Shown: one piece after another, positions 9,492-18,555 of the stretch
Layout: each line of letters starts with the position of its first letter
How positions within the stretch are numbered: the first letter of the stretch is position 1
DNA from: Saprospiraceae bacterium
GTDB lineage: Bacteria; Bacteroidota; Bacteroidia; Chitinophagales; Saprospiraceae
Length of the DNA stretch: 64,000 nucleotides
Direction: 5' to 3'
Assembly: GCA_016717145.1 (NCBI GenBank)
Contig: JADKGD010000004.1
Span: 124,001 to 188,000 of the forward strand
Made by a program: the position numbers and the translations under genes
Notes under the pieces: generated by a model
Databases searched by the model: none
Seen by the model: only the letters and a program-made list of their open reading frames with translations
Told to the model about the DNA's origin: nothing

Positions 9492-11050
9492 ATGGGTGAT
9501 AAAATAAGAATTTTGTGGGCTGATGATGAGATAGAACTGTTAAAACCTCAATTGTTTTTTTTGGAAAAAAAAGGATATGATGTGGTGACAGTGAGCAACG
9601 GACATGATGCACTGGATATCCTTGAAGAAGACGGATCGATCGACATCATTTTTCTGGACGAAAGTATGCCGGGCCTCACAGGTCTGGAGACTCTGAGCAG
9701 AATAAAGGTGAAGCTGCCTAATATACCAGTGGTAATGATTACCAAAAATGAAGCGGAAAAAATCATGGAAGAAGCCATTGGTTCCCAAATCGATGACTAC
9801 CTTATAAAACCGGTCAACCCTAACCAGATATTATTGACATTAAAAAAAATCGTCGACAATAAAAGACTGGTGTCCGAAAAAACAGCTACAGACTACCAAC
9901 AGGAATTTAGAAATATCGGAATAGAAATCAATGATGGTCCTGATTTTAAAGAATGGGTCAATGTATACAAAAAGATCATATCCTGGGAGTTGCGACTCGA
10001 CGACAGTAATAACGCTCAGATGAAAGAGATCCTGAATATGCAAAAAGAGGAAGCCAATAAAGAGTTTTTTAAATATGTATCCAGGCATTATGCGGACTGG
10101 TTAAAACAAGCTAAGGGGCCAAGAAAATCTCAGGACATTCTTAAAGATAAGGTATTCCCATTATTTAATAATGGAAAACCTACCGTCATGATTCTTATGG
10201 ATAATCTAAGATATGATCAATGGAAAATCATCGAACCCATCGTGACCGAACTCTATAGAATTGAAGAAGAAGATTATTTTTACGCCATATTGCCCACCGC
10301 AACACAATATAGCCGAAATGCAATTTTTGCCGGAATGTCACCATTAGACATTCAAAAAAAATTTCCAGACTGGTGGCTGAATGATAACGAAGAAGGTGGT
10401 AAGAATCTAAAAGAAGGTGAGCTTTTGACAGAACAAATCAAAAAACTGGTCAAAAAGATATCAAATCTGAATATGTCAAGGTCACCAATGTACAGGGAGC
10501 AAGACATTTGCAAGACAATGCACTCAATTATTTAAGCAATGACTTTACTGCCATCGTGTACAATTTTATTGATATGCTGTCCCATTCACGTACTGAAATG
10601 GAAGTACTCAAAGAACTTGCCGGGGACGAAAAAGCCTACCGGTCACTGACAAAATCATGGTTTGTCAACTCGCAACTTTGGGCCGTCATGCAAAGAATGG
10701 CTGAACGGGATATCAATCTGGTCATAACAACTGATCACGGCACGATCAGAGTCAAAAATGCCACCAAAGTCATTGGTGATCGAGAGACCACAACAAATCT
10801 GAGATATAAAGTAGGCAGAAACCTTCAATACGACCGTAAGGATGTCCTCGAAATTCGAAATCCTGCTGATGTGGGACTTCCGAGTCCCAATATGAGCAGC
10901 TCATACATCTTTGCCAAAGAAGACTTATTCTTTTTATACCCTAATAACTATGCATATTATAACAATTTTTTTAAAGACACCTTCCAACACGGTGGTATAT
11001 CGCTTGAGGAGATGATTTGCCCAATAATAAGACTGGTACCCAAAAAATAA
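9492..11050 (+). CDS. porX: PorX: T9SS response regulator with PglZ domain (frameshifted)
   Basis: PorX regulates the type IX secretion system with the PorY kinase and an ECF sigma factor. The N-terminal receiver domain has the acidic pair DD near residue 11, phosphoacceptor Asp56 (IIFLDESMPG) and Lys106 (DDYLIKPVNP). The C-terminal half is a PglZ domain of the alkaline phosphatase superfamily, with LMDNLRYDQW, SRNAIFAGMSP, FIDMLSH, VITTDHGT and a final FQHGGISLEEM. The first frame ends at 10535 with nonsense residues; the next frame restores the family sequence (GQKDIKSEYVKVTNVQ...). A missing G in CTGGTC at about 10446-10451 explains it. Reconstructed length is about 519 residues, as expected for PorX. 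Confidence 0.93.
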
Positions 11051-11096
11051 ATAATCACCAGGCAATTTTGAAATACAAAAATATACTTTTGATGCC

Positions 11097-11474
11097 TTAA
11101 AACCACAATGGACTGTCATCACCTGGCTCTCCGTTATAGTTTAGGGTGATCTCTGTCCCGGAAGCTATGTTTTTTATGGCAACAATATCGATGGTATTGT
11201 TTTCCAAATCCAGAATAAAGTTTGCACTAGGGTGTAGTTCGTGATTGTAGAGGCTACCGAAGCCCAGTGCTATGGCGCATTCATCCATATCCTTACCCCA
11301 AAGGAAATAATAGTCGTGCAACGTAGTCTTGTGGATGATGGGTAGTTGTGATTTTGGTATGCAGATGACCGGACAAATTTCGATAATGTCGCCTGCTGTG
11401 ATATCTATTGATGTATATACACCTCTGCCTCTTGCTACCGTATCCATTATGTATAAGCCTGGTATCTGATGCAT
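11097..11474 (-). CDS. SET domain protein
   Basis: This 125-residue protein is a minimal SET domain, the fold of protein-lysine methyltransferases that use S-adenosylmethionine. Seen motifs are the GRGVYTSIDITAGDIIE start, LYNHELHPSANF (the N-H pair that binds cofactor) and GTEITLNYNG with the catalytic tyrosine near the C-terminus. It is cytoplasmic and lacks pre- and post-SET regions. Small bacterial SET proteins of this length are common, but their substrates are mostly unknown. It starts 3 bases after the EamA transporter gene, so it is probably in the same transcript. Confidence 0.88.
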   Translation of the reverse strand: MHQIPGLYIMDTVARGRGVYTSIDITAGDIIEICPVICIPKSQLPIIHKTTLHDYYFLWGKDMDECAIALGFGSLYNHELHPSANFILDLENNTIDIVAIKNIASGTEITLNYNGEPGDDSPLWF

Positions 11475-11477
11475 GTC

Positions 11478-12359
11478 TTATTTTTTTGTAAAATAAACAC
11501 CTATTAATATCATGCCCAAACCCAGGAAATGTAATATGGAAATGGTCTCACCATCAACAAAGCCCCATATCATGGCGATTATAGGCATTAAGTAGGTCAC
11601 AGTGCTTGCAAAAACTGCCGTCGTCCGTTGCACTAAGTGGTAAAATAGAATGCTGGACATGACGGTACCAAATATAGACAACAATGATACCGCAACCAGG
11701 GATTGAATCGCCTTGCCATTGGTCATAAGTGTTTTGGTAAAATCAGAAAATATGAGATAAAAGATGGCTGGAGGACCAATCAGAAAAAAAGACATCGAAC
11801 TGATAATAATAGGCTTAGTCCCTGTAAAAAAAGCTTGCACCATATTGACACTGGATGCATAACACAAGGTACCTAACACCACAAATATCGCAAACCAAGG
11901 GTTGCCACCCAAAATGTCAGTCGAACCGAGTAGAATCAAAGAAGCAGCACCCAGAAAACCAATAAGAACGCCTAAAAGCTTCATTTGGTTGAACTTCAAT
12001 TTAAAGATAAATATGCCTATGATCAATGTCCAAATAGGGGTCAGACTATTGAGTAAGCCGGCCACTGAACTACTGATTTGAGTCTGTGCAAAAAAAAATA
12101 AAAATGCCGGAATACCGCTACCTGTCAAACCGATGGCGAGAAATTTTGGCCATTGTGTCCAGTCGATTTCTTTGCGGTGCCACCATACCAATGGTGTGAA
12201 AGCAATGGCCGAAATACCTAACCTGAGACAAGCAAGCTGAACAGGACTGAAAGCAACCAGCGCTTTTTTAATTAAAATGAAGGAACATCCCCAAACCAAG
12301 CTTAGAATGATCAGAAAAATCCATGAAGTATTATCTACTGACTTGCTTTGGTTCATCAT
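11478..12359 (-). CDS. EamA/DMT family transporter
   Basis: This 293-residue integral membrane protein has about ten hydrophobic helices arranged as two EamA repeats. The first repeat includes IILSLVWGCSFILIKKAL and the second starts near NPWFAIFVVLGTLCYASSVN. The drug/metabolite transporter superfamily exports amino acids, nucleotide-derived compounds or other metabolites; substrate cannot be predicted here. The glycine-rich motif LLGSTDILGGN and the C-terminal FLGLGMILIGVYFTKK are typical. It lies directly upstream of the SET gene. Confidence 0.9.
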   Translation of the reverse strand: MMNQSKSVDNTSWIFLIILSLVWGCSFILIKKALVAFSPVQLACLRLGISAIAFTPLVWWHRKEIDWTQWPKFLAIGLTGSGIPAFLFFFAQTQISSSVAGLLNSLTPIWTLIIGIFIFKLKFNQMKLLGVLIGFLGAASLILLGSTDILGGNPWFAIFVVLGTLCYASSVNMVQAFFTGTKPIIISSMSFFLIGPPAIFYLIFSDFTKTLMTNGKAIQSLVAVSLLSIFGTVMSSILFYHLVQRTTAVFASTVTYLMPIIAMIWGFVDGETISILHFLGLGMILIGVYFTKK

Positions 12360-12764
12360 ATTAAATTCAACTGCAAAGAAACGAATTTTAAAATGGTCTG
12401 CTAAGAGATTTTATTGGTTTTAGTGTTTGGAACTTGATTTTATAGTAATCACGTGTACAGAAAGCTGCGGTGGTAAAGTTTGAGAAATAACAAAATAATG
12501 TCAAGTAACCCCTTTTGAGTCGGGATAGATAGTCATTATAATTGTTCATAAATCTACTGAAGAAATAATTTTCTGAATCTAACGGCATTAAATATTATCA
12601 ATAAATTTAATGTATGTTATTGAAAAAAATAAAAATTAAATTGTGATTACGAAATGTACACGGTTAATATAATTGGTTGTACCTTAAAGCCAAATTGTAT
12701 TGTTTGGCGTAACCGTCACGATGCGATGTTTTATATATTTTTTCATTTTAATCATTAAAGTCTT
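12360..12764. other. Intergenic region between divergent genes, no gene seen
   Basis: This 405-base AT-rich region separates the leftward EamA gene from the rightward EF-G paralog. It contains only a 66-codon minus-strand frame of low-complexity composition with no recognisable domain. It must hold promoters for both flanking genes, but I could not place a convincing -7/-33 pair. Confidence 0.5.
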
Positions 12765-14888
12765 ATGAGTGTCAATACAAAAAATATCAGAAATATTGTT
12801 TTGTTGGGTCATTCCGGTAGTGGGAAGACCAGTTTTGCGGAGACCATGCTGTTTGAGTCGGGCGCATTAACCAGGATGGGCAATATTGCAGGACGAAATA
12901 CTACATCAGATTATACATCCATAGAGCAGGAACGTGGCAACTCTTTGTTTACAACTTTAATGCATGTGAAGTGGAGAGATTGTAAAATTAATATTATTGA
13001 TACACCTGGCTTTGATGATTTTATTGGAGAGGTTATTGCTTCGCTTAAAGTTTCGGATACCGCCTTGGTTGTGCTAAATGCAGCGCATGGTGTAGAAGTA
13101 GGTACAGAAATTCTTTGGGAATACGTAAATGAATATAAAACACCTGCTATTTTTGTGATTAATCAAATAGACCACGATAAGTCTGACTATGACACCACTT
13201 TGGAGCAGGCAAAAGAGCGATTTGGGCCAAAGGTTATGGCCTTTCAATATCCGTTAAATCAAGGGGCTTCATTTAATAGCATCATCGATGTTTTGCATAT
13301 GGTCATGTATGTTTTTGATCAGAAAGGCGGAAAGCCGGCAAAAATGCCCATACCTGCAAATGAAATGCCAAAGGCAATGCAAATGCACAACGCCATTGTT
13401 GAAGCTGCAGCTGAAAATGAAGAAGGCTTAATGGAAAAATATTTTGATAAGGGCACACTCAGTGAAGAAGAATTGACCGAAGGACTTAGAATTGCCCTTG
13501 CACATCAGCAGATTTACCCTGTATTTTGTTGCTCTGCTACCCATAATATGGGAAGTGGAAGAATCATGGGTTTTATAAATGATGTTGTTCCGTCTCCTGC
13601 TGATGTTCCGCCATTTGCTTTGGTAAATGGCAAAACAATGAATTATGACGCAAAGGCGGCTCCTTCCATATTTATTTACAAAACTATTTCCGAGCCCCAA
13701 GTTGGTTTGGTAAGTTATTTTAAAGTGTATTCAGGCACAGTTAAGGCTGGCGACGATCTTGTAAATCTCAAAAACGGGACACACGAAAGGATCAGTCAGG
13801 TCTTTGAAGCCAATGGAAAGTTAAGAAATACTATTGATTATTTGCAGGCAGGGGATTTAGGTGTTACTTTAAAACTTAAAAACTCACATACAAATAATAC
13901 ATTGAATGCCAAAGGATTAAATTTAGAAATCGACCCTATACATTTTCCGGAACCAAGGATCGATACAGCAGTATCTCCTCCAAGTAAAGCGGATATGGAA
14001 AAACTTATCAAGTCACTCCATCAGATCGAGGAAGAAGACCCAACGTTAGGTATTGTGCAATCTGCTTCTCTCAAACAAACGATTATTCATGGTCAGGGAC
14101 AACTGCATCTTGACCTGATAAAATACAGGATTGAAAAAGTGTACGGCGTTCAAATGAATTTTGAAAGACCAAAAATATCATACAGAGAGACCATAACCAG
14201 GGCTGCAAATGAATCTTACAGACATAAAAAACAAAGTGGAGGCGCAGGCCAGTTTGCCGAAGTCCATATGCGTATCGAGCCCTTTCATGAAGGCATGCCA
14301 AATCCGGCAGGACTTACCGTCAAAAACATTGATGTTGAAGATCTCGAATGGGGCGGTAAACTGGCATTTTACTGGTGTATAGTAGGTGGTACGATTGATG
14401 CGAAGTACTCAAGCGCCATTAAGAAAGGTATCATGCAAAAAATGCTTGAAGGCCCGCTGACAGGATCACATTGCCAGGATATTCGGGTGAGCATTTATGA
14501 TGGGAAAATGCACGCAGTAGACTCCAATGATATGGCCTTTATGCTTGCATCCGTAGGTGCTTTCAGGAGCGCCTTTAAAAATGCAGGAGCCCAAATATTA
14601 GAACCTATTTACGACGTTACAATAACTTGTCCTGACACCGCTATGGGCGACATTATGGGAGATTTGCAGACCAGAAGGGCAATAATAATGGGCATGGATT
14701 CAGATGGGCATTATCAGAAAATTAAAGCAAGGGTGCCGCTTGCGGAGATGTATCAATACTCATCAACCCTGAGATCAATCTCACAGGGCAGGGCTAAATT
14801 TACCAGAAAATTTGCTGAGTATGTGCCAGTTCCGGCGGATATTCAACAAAAATTGATATCTGAACACAAAGAAGAAGAGGATGAATAA
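12765..14888 (+). CDS. Elongation factor G-like GTPase (EF-G paralog)
   Basis: At 707 residues it has full EF-G architecture: GTPase domain, domain II near residues 300-390, and domains III-V with SYRETITRAANESYRHKKQSGG near residue 470. It departs from canonical EF-G in the nucleotide site. G1 is GHSGSGKTS (residues 15-23) instead of AHIDAGKTT, switch I reads QERGNSLFTTL instead of ERGITI, and G4 is NQID (133-136) instead of NKxD. DTPG is intact at 79-82. These features mark the secondary EF-G (FusA2-like) group, whose precise role is less clear than that of translocase EF-G. It stands alone on its transcript. Confidence 0.88.
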   Translation: MSVNTKNIRNIVLLGHSGSGKTSFAETMLFESGALTRMGNIAGRNTTSDYTSIEQERGNSLFTTLMHVKWRDCKINIIDTPGFDDFIGEVIASLKVSDTALVVLNAAHGVEVGTEILWEYVNEYKTPAIFVINQIDHDKSDYDTTLEQAKERFGPKVMAFQYPLNQGASFNSIIDVLHMVMYVFDQKGGKPAKMPIPANEMPKAMQMHNAIVEAAAENEEGLMEKYFDKGTLSEEELTEGLRIALAHQQIYPVFCCSATHNMGSGRIMGFINDVVPSPADVPPFALVNGKTMNYDAKAAPSIFIYKTISEPQVGLVSYFKVYSGTVKAGDDLVNLKNGTHERISQVFEANGKLRNTIDYLQAGDLGVTLKLKNSHTNNTLNAKGLNLEIDPIHFPEPRIDTAVSPPSKADMEKLIKSLHQIEEEDPTLGIVQSASLKQTIIHGQGQLHLDLIKYRIEKVYGVQMNFERPKISYRETITRAANESYRHKKQSGGAGQFAEVHMRIEPFHEGMPNPAGLTVKNIDVEDLEWGGKLAFYWCIVGGTIDAKYSSAIKKGIMQKMLEGPLTGSHCQDIRVSIYDGKMHAVDSNDMAFMLASVGAFRSAFKNAGAQILEPIYDVTITCPDTAMGDIMGDLQTRRAIIMGMDSDGHYQKIKARVPLAEMYQYSSTLRSISQGRAKFTRKFAEYVPVPADIQQKLISEHKEEEDE

Positions 14889-14994
14889 AGCCTGAAAAGG
14901 TTCAATACTATATCATATGTTTCAGTAAACAGTATTACATCTTACAATGCTGTTTCATTTTATGTTAAATTAGGGTTGATATTAAATAAATTTT

Positions 14995-15969
14995 CTACCT
15001 CAGCAGGTGAAATTTTATTTCGCCAAGCGTATTGATTTCAAGTGCGGGTGAAGGTATTTTAAATATATTAAAAACGGAACAAAGTGTTTTTAAGAAAGAC
15101 TGTTTTGGGTGCAACTTGGGCAGATCAATATCAAAACCGAGAAAAAACTGATGGTATCTCGGGTACAACTTATCGTTTAATTTGAATTTTACACCATTTT
15201 CTTCCCATTCGTTTTTATAGCCGCCATACATGTTTTCGGCTCCATAACCAAAAGCAACATTTAACCATTGTGGCCATTTATTGCCATCATGCAGAAAGGA
15301 GTGGACATTTACCGAGGCCCAATATGTTTGCCCGTTATAATCCTTTAGATATGACTCGAAGTAGTTTGATCCAAAAAGTGAAGCAGCCCGTAAAGCCGGT
15401 GATGAAAGATTTGTCTGATCTTCTGATGTTATCTCTTTTGTCGAATGATGTACAGGAATATAAGACTCTTTCAGCGTGATTCTTTGATCATTCCAATAGT
15501 GTTGCTGCAGTGCAAAGGCCGAAATTCCGGTTATATTTGCGGTCACGTCTGTTAATGAAAAGCCCCATTTTGAGGAGAAGCCATCCATAACTTCTATAGT
15601 CGTCTGAAAAAGAGTACCACAAACTATACCCGTTATAATGCTGTTTTTTTTATTTAAGCCTGTCCATTTTGCTCCTTTATAACACAATACACCTTGAAAA
15701 TATGAAGTGTATACATGTCCTAATTTGTCCATATGCCCCCACTCCCCAAAGTCATTAAAAAGATGAAAAGACTGTTGGGGATATTTTTTATACCAGGTAT
15801 TGTATAAGCCAACAGAAAAAGCAGTGTAGGTAGTAGCAGAAAAAGCCAATGCTGTATTAAATCTTTTTTTGTGCAATGTATCAGCAGGCACAAAAAATGA
15901 CTGTGATAATGTTACAGAAGTAAAAAATGAAAAGAGCACGGCAGTTATAACAAGTCTTGATGAATACAA
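14995..15969 (-). CDS. DUF2279 (YfiM-like) exported protein
   Basis: This 324-residue protein has a signal peptide (MYSSRLVITAVLFSFFTSVTLSQ) and hydrophobic helices. The conserved segment FNDFGEWGHMDKLGHVYTSYFQG, followed by a second helix ending IEVMDGFSSKWGFSLTDVTAN, is the DUF2279 signature. A C-terminal part rich in aromatic residues suggests an outer-membrane or periplasmic location. Function is unknown in the family. It is divergent from the porP cluster, with a 170-base gap. Confidence 0.8.
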   Translation of the reverse strand: MYSSRLVITAVLFSFFTSVTLSQSFFVPADTLHKKRFNTALAFSATTYTAFSVGLYNTWYKKYPQQSFHLFNDFGEWGHMDKLGHVYTSYFQGVLCYKGAKWTGLNKKNSIITGIVCGTLFQTTIEVMDGFSSKWGFSLTDVTANITGISAFALQQHYWNDQRITLKESYIPVHHSTKEITSEDQTNLSSPALRAASLFGSNYFESYLKDYNGQTYWASVNVHSFLHDGNKWPQWLNVAFGYGAENMYGGYKNEWEENGVKFKLNDKLYPRYHQFFLGFDIDLPKLHPKQSFLKTLCSVFNIFKIPSPALEINTLGEIKFHLLR

Positions 15970-16142
15970 ACCAACTTTTTTGCAAAGATACTACATTATT
16001 AAAATAGAGTTATCACACGGACATTATAATTCGAATGACTAAAATATTAACAATATCGTCGTTTAAAAAGAATGATAAATTATGCCTTTTAATAAAATGA
16101 CCTATCTTTAGGCTGATAAACTGTTACTAAAACTAAAAAAGT

Positions 16143-17201
16143 ATGCGCCAAATTTTTTATTATGTCTTATTGATATGTTTAGTATCCCATACTATTGGCT
16201 TAGGTCAGGATTTTGTTTTTTCCAATTACCAATTTTCACCCTTGACGGTAAATCCAGCCAATTCTGGCTCATTTACAGGCTCTTACAGAATAAGTGGAGC
16301 TATTGCAGACAAACAAGCAGCTATAACTGCCAGACCATTTCAAAACTTTGCCATTTCGATTGATGCACGAATATTACATGGCTTCAGAAAACAGGATTGG
16401 ATTGGAGTCGGTATTCAAGCAGACTTGATAGGTAGTTCAGGTTTGATCTTTGCAGCTAACGGAACAGCAAATTCAGAAAATGCACAAACATGGAACTTTT
16501 ATAGCGTTGGGGCCGCCTATCATTATTCATTAGACAAGGAACAAACAAAGATATTTACTTTGGGTTTGCAAGTAAGACATGGCAACCGTAAATATCTTCG
16601 ATTAAGCCAGAATGATGCCCGGGTTGATACACTGACAGGTATTGTTGATCAGGACATAAATCGTTTTAATAATTTTCTAACTCTAGGACAATTAACAGCA
16701 AATCCTCCGATTAGAGATTTTAATGTTGGTTTACTTTATGTTGTAAGACTAAAAAAATCTGAATTAAGACTTGGGGCTGCGATGGAAGGTTTGTTTAAAC
16801 CTTCCATTGGTTTTATCAAAAGTTCTTCAACATTAAAAGAAAAAACCCAATCAGGTTTCAATTTTCATGGATCTTATGACATGAATATAAGTAACCGGGT
16901 CAGTATCACGCCTGGATTTTTTTATTATAGTTTTGGTTCTGCCCATGCCCTTAATATAAATACACGGGCTTCATATAGGCTTAAGCCTGATAAAGATCTT
17001 AAACTCATTGCGGGTCTGGGGTTCAGGAATTTGAGGGCTGCTATGCTATTTGCAGGAGTGGAGATCGGCAGTTTTATAATAGGACTTAATGCTGACTTTG
17101 ACATGTCATCATCGGTTGCTGGGTCTAGCGGAGTTGGTGGATTTGAATTGTCTTGTTCTTATATTAGAAAAGCTAAGAAAAAACAAACACCAACAGAGTA
17201 A
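16143..17201 (+). CDS. PorP/SprF family outer-membrane protein (first copy)
   Basis: This 352-residue protein has a signal peptide ending near GLGQDFVFS and the family start (NYQFSPLTVNPANSGSFTGSYRIS). The remainder is a beta-barrel with a final aromatic strand. PorP/SprF proteins sit in the outer membrane and anchor specific T9SS cargo or form part of the secretion/gliding machinery. SprF-type members are paired with large adhesins such as SprB. A close paralog follows 200 bases downstream, then a PorE-like protein. The partner cargo is not evident nearby. Confidence 0.9.
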   Translation: MRQIFYYVLLICLVSHTIGLGQDFVFSNYQFSPLTVNPANSGSFTGSYRISGAIADKQAAITARPFQNFAISIDARILHGFRKQDWIGVGIQADLIGSSGLIFAANGTANSENAQTWNFYSVGAAYHYSLDKEQTKIFTLGLQVRHGNRKYLRLSQNDARVDTLTGIVDQDINRFNNFLTLGQLTANPPIRDFNVGLLYVVRLKKSELRLGAAMEGLFKPSIGFIKSSSTLKEKTQSGFNFHGSYDMNISNRVSITPGFFYYSFGSAHALNINTRASYRLKPDKDLKLIAGLGFRNLRAAMLFAGVEIGSFIIGLNADFDMSSSVAGSSGVGGFELSCSYIRKAKKKQTPTE

Positions 17202-17400
17202 TTTTTATTATTGTATAGTTAAGCAGTAGAGAAATAGCTAGAAAAAGAAAAAGGAGTATTGTTTCTTAAATAAAGACGTGATATTAGGTGTATCCAGTTG
17301 ACATTTGTATCAACATTATGCCTTAATTTTTTTGATTTTCATTTGATATTAAAAAATTGCATTATCTTTCGACGTCCAAACATCATAAACAGCAAATTTT

Positions 17401-18495
17401 ATGCAGCATAAATGTTATTTTATAATATTGTCCCTTATTCTGACCCAAACTATAGCTTGGAGTCAGGATTTTAATTTTTCTTATTACCAGTTTACACCAC
17501 TCACCGTAAACCCAGCCAATGCCGGGTCCTTTGCCGGTTCATACAGGATAAGTGGCATACTTGCCGATAAGCAGGCTGCTATTACTGCCAGACCTTACCA
17601 AAACTTTACCCTGTCTGTTGATGCACCAATCGTACGAGGCATTCGAAAACAAGACTGGATTGGTATAGGTATTCAGGCAGATTTAATAGGCAGTTCAGGT
17701 TTGATCTTTAATCCTGACGGGACCACAAATTCAGGGAATACCCAGACCTGGAACTTCTACAGAGTTGGTGCTGCGTATCATTTAGCGCTTGACAAAAAAC
17801 AGACGAGAATTTTTACCTTGGGTGTCCAGATGTCTCAGGGGAGTCGGAAATATCTTCAATTAAACCAAAATGATGCCCGGGTTAATCCACAGACAAGCAT
17901 AATCGATCAGGATATAAATCGGTTTAATGCTTTTGTACAGCAAGGGGAGTTGACTGCCAATACCTCAAGTAGGGATTTTAATGTAGGTTTATTGTATAAT
18001 GCCAAACAAAAAAAATCAGATTTGAGACTCGGCGTTTCTTTCGAAGGTATATTTAAACCATCTGTAGGTTTTTTGAAAGATTCAACTTCTGCAAGCTCTA
18101 CAGCAAAAAAGGAAAAAAAACAATTCGGTCTCAACTTACACGGAGCATATGAAATGGTGGTCAATAAACAATTGAATATTACGCCGGGCTTTTATTATTA
18201 CAGCATAGGTCCGGCAAATGCACTAAATATAAATACACAGGCTTCATATTTATTGGATCCTGAAAAAGACCTTAGACTGATTGCAGGTCTGGGAATGAGA
18301 AATTTAAGGGCATTGATGTTTTTTGCAGGTGCAGAATTCGGAAGTTATAAGGTCGGATTTAATTTTGACCTTGATACTTCTTCTGCCACTGCCGGGTCTG
18401 CAGGCGTTGGAGGATTTGAATTGTGTGCCAGCTATATTGGTAAGATATATAAAAAGCCTAAAGTTAAACCGATTATTTTTTGCCCAAGACTATAA
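17401..18495 (+). CDS. PorP/SprF family outer-membrane protein (second copy)
   Basis: This 364-residue protein is a tandem paralog of the preceding gene. It shares long identical blocks, for example around NPANAGSFAGSYRISG near residue 38 and QDWIGIGIQADLIGSSGLIF near residue 85. The signal peptide is IILSLILTQTIAWSQ. It is slightly longer at the C-terminus (KPKVKPIIFCPRL). The two genes probably arose by local duplication, since similarity runs along the whole length. It is followed 60 bases later by the PorE-like gene. Role as for PorP/SprF: a T9SS outer-membrane partner. Confidence 0.9.
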   Translation: MQHKCYFIILSLILTQTIAWSQDFNFSYYQFTPLTVNPANAGSFAGSYRISGILADKQAAITARPYQNFTLSVDAPIVRGIRKQDWIGIGIQADLIGSSGLIFNPDGTTNSGNTQTWNFYRVGAAYHLALDKKQTRIFTLGVQMSQGSRKYLQLNQNDARVNPQTSIIDQDINRFNAFVQQGELTANTSSRDFNVGLLYNAKQKKSDLRLGVSFEGIFKPSVGFLKDSTSASSTAKKEKKQFGLNLHGAYEMVVNKQLNITPGFYYYSIGPANALNINTQASYLLDPEKDLRLIAGLGMRNLRALMFFAGAEFGSYKVGFNFDLDTSSATAGSAGVGGFELCASYIGKIYKKPKVKPIIFCPRL

Positions 18496-18555
18496 TTTAA
18501 TAGTTTTCAATACGTTAGATTACTACATGTATTCACTTAATAATATGTACAAAAT

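Noticed and set aside
10440..10560. Programmed frameshifting in porX or other split genes
   Set aside because: No slippery heptamer followed by a structure is apparent, and the same missing-base pattern occurs in many unrelated genes.
12388..12588. Small 66-codon minus-strand gene in the intergenic region
   Set aside because: Composition is random-like, no family is recognised, and no plausible promoter or ribosome-binding site is seen.
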